Shown here: piece after piece, positions 18,205 through 25,181 of the stretch
How positions within the stretch are numbered: the stretch's first letter is position 1
Layout: each line of letters begins with the position of its first letter
Assembly: GCF_036227125.1 (NCBI RefSeq)
Contig: NZ_CP109435.1
Coordinates: 1,736,001-1,800,000 of the forward strand
From: Streptomyces sp. NBC_01485
GTDB lineage: Bacteria; Actinomycetota; Actinomycetes; Streptomycetales; Streptomycetaceae
Length of the DNA: 64,000 nt
Reading direction: 5' to 3'
The notes under the pieces: model-generated
The model's database searches: none
Told to the model about the DNA's origin: nothing
The model's input: the letters and a program-made list of their open reading frames with translations, nothing else
Position numbers and translations under genes: made by a program

Positions 18205-19311
18205 TTGCAGCAGATAATCCCTTTGATACCGATGTTCAAGACGCTTCTGGCCACCGCGGGGACCGTCCCGGAAGAGGAGGCGCGGAGCCCGGTCCACCTG
18301 GCGAACAGCACGAAGCGCGGTGACGTCGACCGGCTCGACGCGGTCCTGGTGCCGCTGGTCTTCTTCAACGAGCGTGCGTGGTCCGAGCAGGACGACGGCT
18401 GGGTCGCCGAGTGTCTCGCCGAGTGGCTGGACCCGGACACCGAGGGGTTGTTCCGCTCCTCGCTGCGGGAGGACGCCGGGCAGAGCGAACTGGAGATGTT
18501 CGTCGACGCCTTCGGGGGCGTCGTCGAGCAGTGGCGTGTCCAGAACGAACAGGCCCGGCCGCAGCCGAATCCCGACTTCGATCCCGCGGAGCCCGTCGAG
18601 GGCACGCAGTTCTACAAGTACGCCAAGCTCCCGGGAACGGACGAGTTCCAGTGGCTCTACGCCTCGGAGCCGGACTCCGCCGACTGGCAGATCCTGCAGG
18701 TCCGCTACGACCGGTACGAGGCCGACGCCGCCGAACAGCACACCGAGGCCATCGAGCCCTACGGCGACCATTTCATGAAGGCCGTGGACGGGCGATGGAC
18801 GTTCGGTGCCACCCGCTCCGCGGCCACCTGGTACGACGACTACCAGAAGATGCTCGAACGCGAAGGCCTGCTCTCCCCCGCCCCCGAGGCACCGGGCGTC
18901 GCTTCGGCGCCGGACGAGGTCCAGCCCTACGGCGACCACTTCATGAAGCTCACCGACGGGCGGTGGACGTTCGGCGCTTCCCGCGACGCGGCCGTCTGGT
19001 ACGACGACTACCAGGAGATGCTCGAGCAGGAAGGCCTCATTCCTGCCGCGCCCGTGTCGGTGCGCGCGGCCGTCCAGGCGTTCCAGGCGCTCCAGGCAGA
19101 TCTGGATGAGCGGGTCTTCCAGCCGGAGGCCGCGCTCACGGCCGGCGAGGCGGCGGAGATTCTCAGCAGCGACGCGGGCCAGGAATTCGCGGAGGCGCTG
19201 AACCAGACGCTGCTCGACATGCAGGCGGAGCAGTTCGAAACGTTGCTCATGGGAACCGAAGGCCTCAGCGAAGAAGAGCTGAAACTCCTGCTGGACAGGG
19301 TTCGGCAGTAA
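18205..19311 (+). CDS. Unknown CIS-locus protein with two 38-residue repeats
   Basis: A 368-residue protein of no family I recognise, starting at TTG 18205 after a strong CAGGAGG. It has an acidic, soluble composition. Residues 185-222 and 241-278 are near-identical copies of a module reading PYGDHFMK..DGRWTFG then WYDDYQ.MLE.EGL, separated by a Pro/Ala linker. The N-terminal 110 residues are helical with several aromatics, and the C-terminal 80 are acidic helices. It sits 13 bases before the candidate cargo gene, so chaperone, adaptor or antitoxin roles are plausible guesses. GC content is lower than in neighbouring operons. Confidence 0.7.
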   Translation: MQQIIPLIPMFKTLLATAGTVPEEEARSPVHLANSTKRGDVDRLDAVLVPLVFFNERAWSEQDDGWVAECLAEWLDPDTEGLFRSSLREDAGQSELEMFVDAFGGVVEQWRVQNEQARPQPNPDFDPAEPVEGTQFYKYAKLPGTDEFQWLYASEPDSADWQILQVRYDRYEADAAEQHTEAIEPYGDHFMKAVDGRWTFGATRSAATWYDDYQKMLEREGLLSPAPEAPGVASAPDEVQPYGDHFMKLTDGRWTFGASRDAAVWYDDYQEMLEQEGLIPAAPVSVRAAVQAFQALQADLDERVFQPEAALTAGEAAEILSSDAGQEFAEALNQTLLDMQAEQFETLLMGTEGLSEEELKLLLDRVRQ

Positions 19312-19324
19312 AGGAGTGCATACG

Positions 19325-21457
19325 ATGTCGACAGAAATTCCCGAGTCCGCCAGGAACGCTCTCGCCGTATTCGAGGAAAAGAAGCGAGAATTCGATGCGC
19401 TCCTCAACGAGGAGTTCCTGCGCGGCCATATCAGGACGTTGGGAATCAGGATGTTCGGACTCGAGGACACGAGTGAAGGATTCGTGTTCCATCCGGAGTT
19501 CGAGAAGGTTCTGATAGAGAAGTATGCCGACTACCTGCTGAAGCGCTACGCCGCCAGGATCTCTGCGCAGATCGACAAGGATGTGCGGACGGCGGCGAAG
19601 GAGCAAGCCCGGATACACGTCCATCAGCTGATGGCGGCGGAGCTCTACAAGCTCAAGGGCGACAGGAATCTGAAGGAGCGGGCCCAGGAGCTGATCTCGT
19701 CGATGGACGCACTCATCGACGACATCGGGCACGCGAAGGACAACGTACAGAAGATCTGCAACGAGGTCGAAAAGTTCAGGAACCTCGAGTTCGTCCGAGG
19801 TGTTTCCGGGAGCGCGGCTCTGGTGTCCGTGAAGGGGGAGCGTGAACTGACGCAACTGCTCCCGACCTTCGAGAAGTACGACACCCTGCTCCAACGGGCT
19901 CGCACGGCGATGCAGGAGGCCGTCAAGGACAACGGCGCCAACGCCGGCGACAAGCTCATCACCGCCTTGGAGCAGGCATACGGGGTCATGGGGACGTACT
20001 TTCCCGACCGGGGGCGGCTGTCCATGGCGATCGCCGACGCCTACAAGGAAATGACGGTCACGATCAACGCGGGCATGCTCGACGCCTACATCTACCACGA
20101 CGTGGCCGAAGCGAACTTCCAGGCCGTCAAGAAAATCGTCGAGACGGGCACGGGCCTGACCGATACGGTCCTCAAGACGAGCAACTACTCTGGATTCTTC
20201 GTGAGGCTCGTCGACCTGGTCAACATCGTGGGCAACAGGCTGGCGACCGAGAGGGCGATAAAGCAGGGGGCCGGTAAGTTCCGCCAGGAGAAGGCGGCGG
20301 GCAGCCTCTTCAAAGCGTACGAGAACAATCCGGAACTGCTCTTCCAAAGGTTGCATGACAACCAGCGGGCCGCGCTGGAGATTCTCCTTGCGGTCAGTGG
20401 GGTCGTGATGTCCGGCTCACTGACCCTCGCCCCCGGGGTGGGCGAGGTGGCCACGAAGGTCTTCGACCTGGTGGCCGGTGCTGTCACCGCTGTCGTCGAC
20501 GAGGTCCTGAAGCGGCGGGCGGACGCCGCCATGGAGGAGATCAGAAAACTGGGGATCCCGGAGCAGAAGGACGGCGAGCAGAGCTACTGGACACGTGCCG
20601 GAGAAATCTGGGACGCCAAGTGCCAGGACCTCTCGGAGGAGATCAAGGACAAGCTGCGGGTCAGAATCAGTGCGAGTGCGATATCCGATGCCGTCTCCCC
20701 GGATACCGCCCTGGGCGTGACCCAGGCCGCCTACAACCCGGGCGAGGAGGGCGAGCCGGGCGGCACCGAGTTCAGCCCGTTCGCTCTCGCCGGCCTGCTG
20801 GAGGACTTGATCATCCCGCCGGTGACGAAATACGCGCTCCAGTTCGTCAGGATCAAGCCCGCGCAGTTCTTCACGGGAACCGACCTCGCCACGATGCTGA
20901 CCGGCATCAACCGGGCCCAGTTGCCGGTGGGTTTCCTGCTGGAGCAGTCCAGGAAGCCCAACGATCCGCCGGCCCGGCTCACCGCGCAGAGCTACGACGG
21001 CCCGGTGCCGACCGAGATCGGCGGCCACAAGGTGATCTGGACGGACGCGAACCGCAGCAAGCTGGACGGCGACCGCGGATCCCGCCACATCTACGCGGCG
21101 CTGGACATCGACGGAGTCAAGGTCTGGGGGCGCTGGTACGTCCAGAGCGAGAAGTGGGAGGCCTGCGACATCCACCAGGACACGTTCGCCGACTGGAGCG
21201 GCACCGTCGTGATCGGCAGAGATGCCATCGAGGTGAACGGCGTCAAGCAGACAGGGTCGTGGCACGCCTTGGTGAGCCCCGAGAAGAACTACACGTACAT
21301 CGGATTCCAGGACGCGGGCAAGGTCTGGCGGATCGGCCACTTCATGGATCTGACGAAGGGGGCGGCTCGCACCCCGGAGTACACCCTCGGCGCACAGACC
21401 GAGGGGTTCTGGGTGCGGCGACCCATCGGCGATCACTTCTGGATCACGTCTTCATGA
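19325..21457 (+). CDS. Candidate CIS cargo/effector, unknown family
   Basis: A 710-residue protein starting at ATG 19325, eight bases after AAAGGAG (GTG 19316 is an in-frame alternative). No signal peptide or catalytic motif is recognised. Residues 1-330 are long charged helices, 350-394 are a hydrophobic pair of segments around SGSLTLAPGVGE, and residues from about 550 are beta-rich with many Trp/Tyr (WGRWYVQSEKWEAC, WSGTVVIG, NYTYIGF). A helical hydrophobic centre with a beta C-terminus suits a membrane-active toxin with a binding domain, but this is inference. Lower GC and position before the tube terminator gene support a cargo or accessory role. Confidence 0.65.
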   Translation: MSTEIPESARNALAVFEEKKREFDALLNEEFLRGHIRTLGIRMFGLEDTSEGFVFHPEFEKVLIEKYADYLLKRYAARISAQIDKDVRTAAKEQARIHVHQLMAAELYKLKGDRNLKERAQELISSMDALIDDIGHAKDNVQKICNEVEKFRNLEFVRGVSGSAALVSVKGERELTQLLPTFEKYDTLLQRARTAMQEAVKDNGANAGDKLITALEQAYGVMGTYFPDRGRLSMAIADAYKEMTVTINAGMLDAYIYHDVAEANFQAVKKIVETGTGLTDTVLKTSNYSGFFVRLVDLVNIVGNRLATERAIKQGAGKFRQEKAAGSLFKAYENNPELLFQRLHDNQRAALEILLAVSGVVMSGSLTLAPGVGEVATKVFDLVAGAVTAVVDEVLKRRADAAMEEIRKLGIPEQKDGEQSYWTRAGEIWDAKCQDLSEEIKDKLRVRISASAISDAVSPDTALGVTQAAYNPGEEGEPGGTEFSPFALAGLLEDLIIPPVTKYALQFVRIKPAQFFTGTDLATMLTGINRAQLPVGFLLEQSRKPNDPPARLTAQSYDGPVPTEIGGHKVIWTDANRSKLDGDRGSRHIYAALDIDGVKVWGRWYVQSEKWEACDIHQDTFADWSGTVVIGRDAIEVNGVKQTGSWHALVSPEKNYTYIGFQDAGKVWRIGHFMDLTKGAARTPEYTLGAQTEGFWVRRPIGDHFWITSS

Positions 21458-21495
21458 CCGACGGATTCGTGACCGACGGGAAGGACGGTGCGTGA

Positions 21496-22278
21496 GTGAG
21501 CGTACTGCGGGACGCGGATCTCTCCCTCGCGAACTGGCTGCAGGGCGTGCTGCCTCCGGGCACCGGCGTCAGGTTCGACGCGCCGCGCGCCGACTGGGAG
21601 CGACCGGTGTCCGGCACTCCTTTCGTCAGTCTGTTCCTCTGCGACATCCGGAGTGGTGGGCAGGATCTGCCCCCCTCCGGATGGTCAGAGGTTCGTGACG
21701 CCGACGGGCGGCTGGTGGGCAGGCAACCCGCGGTTCGCCACTACCGGATCTCCTACACGGTCACCGTGTGGGTCGGCCCGGCAGGCGCCGGCCAGGCAGG
21801 CGCCGGCCAGGAGGCGTCCGAGGAGGCGTCCCAGCGGGCGATCGAGGAGCACGACCTGCTCGGCCTGCTGATCGAGGCGTGCACGAACACGGACACCATC
21901 GCGGACGACCATCTGACGGGAGCCCTGGCCGAGGCCGGGCTCCCGTCCTTCGTGCGCTGCGGGGGCGATGAGCCGGGGCGCTCGGCGCAGGGCCCGTGGC
22001 CGGGCCTCGGGATCGCGCCGCGCGCACATCTGGTGCTGGAACTGGTGATCCCGGTGGTGCCGCCGATGGTGACCGACCTCGCGCCGCCGGCCCGCGGGAT
22101 CGTGCTCAGCGCGGGCCGGTTGCCCGCCCCCGGCCCGACCGGCGAGGCCGCCGCGCAGGCCGGTTCGGCCCCGTCGGGCCCGGCGCCGGCCCGGGCTGCG
22201 GGAACCGTGCGGCTCTGGGAGCGGCGCACGATCACCGAGTCCCGCCAGGCCGGGCCCCGGCCGGGAAACGGGCCGTAG
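21496..22278 (+). CDS. cis16: DUF4255 (Pvc16/Afp16-like) CIS tube terminator
   Basis: A 260-residue protein with the DUF4255 core: VLRDADLSLANWLQ, VSLFLCDIR, YRISYTVTVW, EHDLLGLLIEAC, and a late HLVLELVIPVVP. Afp16/Pvc16 proteins cap the tube and sheath and help set length. GTG 21496 lies 11 bases after GGAAGGA. The last 75 residues are a Pro/Ala/Gly tail beyond the family core. It closes the accessory operon and is the only obvious structural CIS gene on that strand. Confidence 0.85.
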   Translation: MSVLRDADLSLANWLQGVLPPGTGVRFDAPRADWERPVSGTPFVSLFLCDIRSGGQDLPPSGWSEVRDADGRLVGRQPAVRHYRISYTVTVWVGPAGAGQAGAGQEASEEASQRAIEEHDLLGLLIEACTNTDTIADDHLTGALAEAGLPSFVRCGGDEPGRSAQGPWPGLGIAPRAHLVLELVIPVVPPMVTDLAPPARGIVLSAGRLPAPGPTGEAAAQAGSAPSGPAPARAAGTVRLWERRTITESRQAGPRPGNGP

Positions 22279-22296
22279 CGGCGCGGTCGGAGCGCG

Positions 22297-22390
22297 GCAC
22301 GACGAGGCTCCGTGGCGGTTGATGAGGTGTCACACATCTGCATGAGGTGTCACACGTCTCGACTTTTCCGCCACGGAGCTTCGTCGTACG
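22297..22390. terminator. Long bidirectional hairpin between convergent CIS operons, loop with direct repeats
   Basis: The arms at 22297-22318 and 22368-22389 match at 20 of 22 positions (shared core GCTCCGTGGCGG). The 49-base loop contains two direct copies of ATGAGGTGTCACAC (22322-22335 and 22342-22355) with a 20-base period. The position between two convergent stops suits a bidirectional terminator. The loop repeats are unexplained. Confidence 0.7.
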
Positions 22391-22430
22391 CCTGGCCCGC
22401 CTCGCCGCACCCGCCGTGCTGCCCGCGCCC

Positions 22431-22862
22431 TCAGCCCGCGGTCACCGAGGTGTTGGTGGTGATGAACCGCGCGGTGCCCGGCTTCTGCAGCAGCGGGTCG
22501 GGAACGCTGGCCGGAGGCGGCTGGGTGGCGGGCGTCTGCACCGTGAACATGGCCGTGAACGTGCCGCCCCCGATGAGGATCGGCTTGCCGCCGTTGGTGG
22601 TCTTGCGCGTCAGGTTCCCCGGCGACAGTGTGAGTACCAGGGTGCCCGTGCCGGGAACGGTGCAGGGCGGTGCCGTGTACACCAGCGGCGCGCGCAGCAC
22701 CACCGGCAGTTCGTCTCCCTGAAGGCAGACGGGCGTTCCGCCGACGGTCACGTTCGAGCTCGAACCGGTCAGTGGCAGCGGCGCCGCCAGCGCGGGTATC
22801 ACCGCGGGCACCGGGATGGTCACTTCGAGCAGGTCCCCGGTCCTGATGACGAAATCCGCCAT
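22431..22862 (-). CDS. Putative CIS spike-tip (PAAR/Afp10-like) protein
   Basis: A 143-residue beta-rich protein from ATG 22862, after a GGGAGGACGC ribosome site. It opens MADFVIRTGDLLEVTIPVPA and is rich in Gly, Pro, Thr and Val with GGTPVCLQGDELP, GTGTLVLTL and IGGGTFTAMF, a composition like small PAAR-like tip proteins that cap VgrG trimers. It has two cysteines but no clear PAAR metal triad. It is the last gene of the structural operon. Assignment as the tip rests on size, composition and locus, so it remains tentative. Confidence 0.6.
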   Translation of the reverse strand: MADFVIRTGDLLEVTIPVPAVIPALAAPLPLTGSSSNVTVGGTPVCLQGDELPVVLRAPLVYTAPPCTVPGTGTLVLTLSPGNLTRKTTNGGKPILIGGGTFTAMFTVQTPATQPPPASVPDPLLQKPGTARFITTNTSVTAG

Positions 22863-22868
22863 GCGTCC

Positions 22869-22916
22869 TCCCGTGCCGTGTCGTGCCCTGTCATGTCGTG
22901 CCCTGTCATGTCGTGA
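22869..22916. repeat. Short tandem repeats at the spike-tip gene boundary
   Basis: The unit TCATGTCGTGCCCTG recurs two to three times between the stop of the membrane-protein gene and the next start. It may be replication slippage within a spacer. No protein or RNA role is evident. Confidence 0.5.
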
Positions 22917-24645
22917 AGCCGAACAGCTCGACCTCGGAGATGGCCACGGTGGATCCGCTGCTGCCCGGATACACCGCGCCGACCTGTATCTGCACGCTGC
23001 TGACGAGTTGCGCGTGCCTGACGGAGAACTCCTGCTCCTTCGAGGTGTCCTTCGGGATGATGGTGAAGGACTCGCCGTTGGAGTACACCAGCCGCAGTAC
23101 GCTCGGCCTGCCGTCCTTGATGTAGGAGTTGCTCGCACCCGAGTGCAGGATGATCTTCATCAGCGTCACGCGGTGTGCGAACTTGAAGGTGAGGATCGGC
23201 TTGGCCGAGTTCGACCAGGGCGCCAGCCAGTACTTGTTGAGCAGTTCGTCCCCGGCGTTCAACGCGGGATGTCCGTGCTCCGAGACGTTCGCCGTCAGGC
23301 TGACGGCGTGTATCGGCGAGAGGTCGTGGCCGACCGCGCCGGTGACCTTGGCCTTCACGGCGCGCGCCCGGCTGTCGACCGTCGCGCGGAACGGCGGGTA
23401 CGTGCCGTAGAGCGTGCCCGCGCAGAGCAGCGCCACCGCGACGACGATGCGGGCCTTGCGGTAGACCTTCCGGAGCGCGAACTTCAGGTCGAAGCCGGGC
23501 GTCGCGAGGTGCGTGGCGGACGTGCCGTCCGCCTGGCCGCCGCCCGCGGCCTGATCGAGCTGGACGGTGCGCGGTCCGCGCCGGGGCACGAACCTTCGCC
23601 ACCACGGTTCCTTGACCGTCACCGCCTCGACCAGCGAGGTGCCGCACCGGCTGCAGAAACTGCGGGTGCTCGGATTGCCCTCGCCGCACGCCCCGCACAC
23701 CAGGTCGCCCCGGTGCAGCCGACGGGTCGGCGTGGTCCTGGTCACCGCGACCGCCCGGGCCCGCGCGATCTGCGGTGCCTGTTCGCGGATGTCCCCGGGC
23801 GACCGTACCGGGGCGGTGTCGGCCCCGGTGGCCGCCGGAGGGGTGGGCTGTGCATCAGGCGCGCGTGCCTCGGGGGCGGATGCGGGCTCGGGGTCCTCGA
23901 CGGGGGCGACCAGGGCCGCGGCGTCGCTCCGCCGGGCCGCTGGCGCCGGCGACCGGGGTGCCGGCGGGACCGGCGGAGCAGCCGCCGCGCTCTTCCGGGG
24001 CGGGACCGGCGGAGCAGCGGCCGTGCTCTTCCGGGGCGGGACCGGCGGAGCAGCCGCCGCGCTCTTCCGGGGCGGCGGCGGGGGAGGCGGGGGCGCGGCC
24101 GTGCTCTTTCGGGCCGACGGCGGTGGGGGCGGTGGAGGCGGGGGCGTGGCAGAGCTCTTCCGGGGCGGCGGTGGGGGTGGGGGTGGCGGAGCGGCGGCCG
24201 TGGTCTTCCGGGCCGACGGCGGTGGGGGAGGCGGCGGAGGCGTGCTCGCACCCGACTGCGGCCTCGGCGGCGGGGGCGGGGGCGCGGGAGGTGGGGGCGC
24301 GCCGGCTCCGGTACGCGTCGCCGCGCGCGCACCTGGAGGCGGGGAAGGAGCCTCCGCAGGGCGTCGTGGCCCGGCCGGCGGTGCCTGAGGCTCCGCTCCG
24401 GCGGTCTCGGACTCGGAGGCCTCCGGCCCGGGCCCGGCGATGAAGGTGTTCGTCCCCTGGATCACGCGCTGAAGCAGGCCGACCCGCGGTTCGGCGGCCG
24501 CCTGCTCCTGCTCGATCTCCTGGACCACCTCCTGCGCGACCTTCGGCGTCTGCTTCTCCCCCGTCCATTCGAGGAAACCTCCGCAGGAGCCGCAGAAGGC
24601 GTCGTCCTCCCCGTTGCGGAACCCGCACTTACGACAAACGATCAT
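22906..24645 (-). CDS. CIS membrane protein: zinc ribbons, Pro-rich spacer, TM helix, discoidin-like C-terminus (CisA-like)
   Basis: A 579-residue protein. C4, C7, C18 and C21 form an N-terminal zinc ribbon, followed by about 200 residues of polyproline/APPVPPRKS repeats. A second CxxC ribbon lies near 314-333, one TM helix near 397-415, and a beta-sandwich C-terminus at about 425-579 resembles F5/8 type C (discoidin) domains (HPALNAGDELLNKYW, LHSGASNSYIKDGRPS, VEL-FGF end). This architecture fits, from memory, the CisA protein linking the cytoplasmic Streptomyces CIS to the membrane. ATG 24645 overlaps the stop of the tail-protein gene. Confidence 0.75.
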   Translation of the reverse strand: MIVCRKCGFRNGEDDAFCGSCGGFLEWTGEKQTPKVAQEVVQEIEQEQAAAEPRVGLLQRVIQGTNTFIAGPGPEASESETAGAEPQAPPAGPRRPAEAPSPPPGARAATRTGAGAPPPPAPPPPPPRPQSGASTPPPPPPPPSARKTTAAAPPPPPPPPPRKSSATPPPPPPPPPSARKSTAAPPPPPPPPRKSAAAAPPVPPRKSTAAAPPVPPRKSAAAAPPVPPAPRSPAPAARRSDAAALVAPVEDPEPASAPEARAPDAQPTPPAATGADTAPVRSPGDIREQAPQIARARAVAVTRTTPTRRLHRGDLVCGACGEGNPSTRSFCSRCGTSLVEAVTVKEPWWRRFVPRRGPRTVQLDQAAGGGQADGTSATHLATPGFDLKFALRKVYRKARIVVAVALLCAGTLYGTYPPFRATVDSRARAVKAKVTGAVGHDLSPIHAVSLTANVSEHGHPALNAGDELLNKYWLAPWSNSAKPILTFKFAHRVTLMKIILHSGASNSYIKDGRPSVLRLVYSNGESFTIIPKDTSKEQEFSVRHAQLVSSVQIQVGAVYPGSSGSTVAISEVELFGFTT

Positions 24646-25181
24646 CTCTCCACGACCTCCAGCCCGTGCGGGACATGCGCCGGTTTCTCGGCGACGATCA
24701 GTTCCTCCAGCGCGGTGATGTCCACCGACGCGCCCCTCGGCAGCGTCACCCGGACGGACAGCCGAGCCACCGCCTCGCCCGGCAGCGAGGCGTTCGGCGC
24801 CGTCGACCAGCAGACCCCGCCACTCTCGGTGAGCTCGACGTCTCCGCCGGTGACCAGCTCGACCAGGGTCCGCAGACCTTCGGCGGTGCCTCGCAGCCGG
24901 TAGAGCGGCACGGAGTGCGCCACGGCCGCCCGCTGCCGGTCGAGGGGCCAGTTCTCGTCCAGGACCGTGCCCAGCCAGCCGGCGAGCCACCGCACGAAGT
25001 CGGCGGGCGCGAGCATCGGGTCGGTGTAGGACGCCAGGCAGTCCAGGGTCGAGATGGCCGGAGCGAGCACCTCGTCCAGGGCTCCGGTCCACCGCATGGC
25101 CGCCGGGTCCTCCTGGAAGACCGCGGGCAGCAGGGTGCCGATCGGATACGGCGTGCCCAACCCCGCCACGGCTGCGCGCAT
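24642..25181 (-). CDS. Phage tail protein I-like baseplate component
   Basis: A 179-residue baseplate protein resembling phage tail protein I (gpI) and its CIS counterparts: LDEVLAPAISTLDCLASYTDPMLAP, FVRWLAGWLG, ENWPLDRQRAAV, LYRLRGTAEGLRTLVELVTG. These proteins pair with baseplate J to form the wedge. Its ATG shares a base with the upstream gene's TGA, and its own stop overlaps the next start, so the three are translationally coupled. The exact equivalent in the Afp numbering is uncertain (Afp12 region). Confidence 0.85.
   Translation of the reverse strand: MRAAVAGLGTPYPIGTLLPAVFQEDPAAMRWTGALDEVLAPAISTLDCLASYTDPMLAPADFVRWLAGWLGTVLDENWPLDRQRAAVAHSVPLYRLRGTAEGLRTLVELVTGGDVELTESGGVCWSTAPNASLPGEAVARLSVRVTLPRGASVDITALEELIVAEKPAHVPHGLEVVER

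Noticed and set aside
18205..21457. Possibility that the two unknown genes encode the missing AAA+ ATPase or tape measure
   Set aside because: No Walker motifs are present, and neither has the long uniform helical pattern of a tape measure. Cannot be fully excluded for the tape measure.
22322..22355. Short spaced direct repeats suggesting a CRISPR array
   Set aside because: There are only two copies with a six-base gap inside a hairpin loop, and no cas genes.
22816..24903. Plus-strand ORF of 695 codons with Arg/Gly repeats
   Set aside because: It is antisense to the zinc-ribbon membrane protein. The repeats mirror the proline repeats of the real gene.
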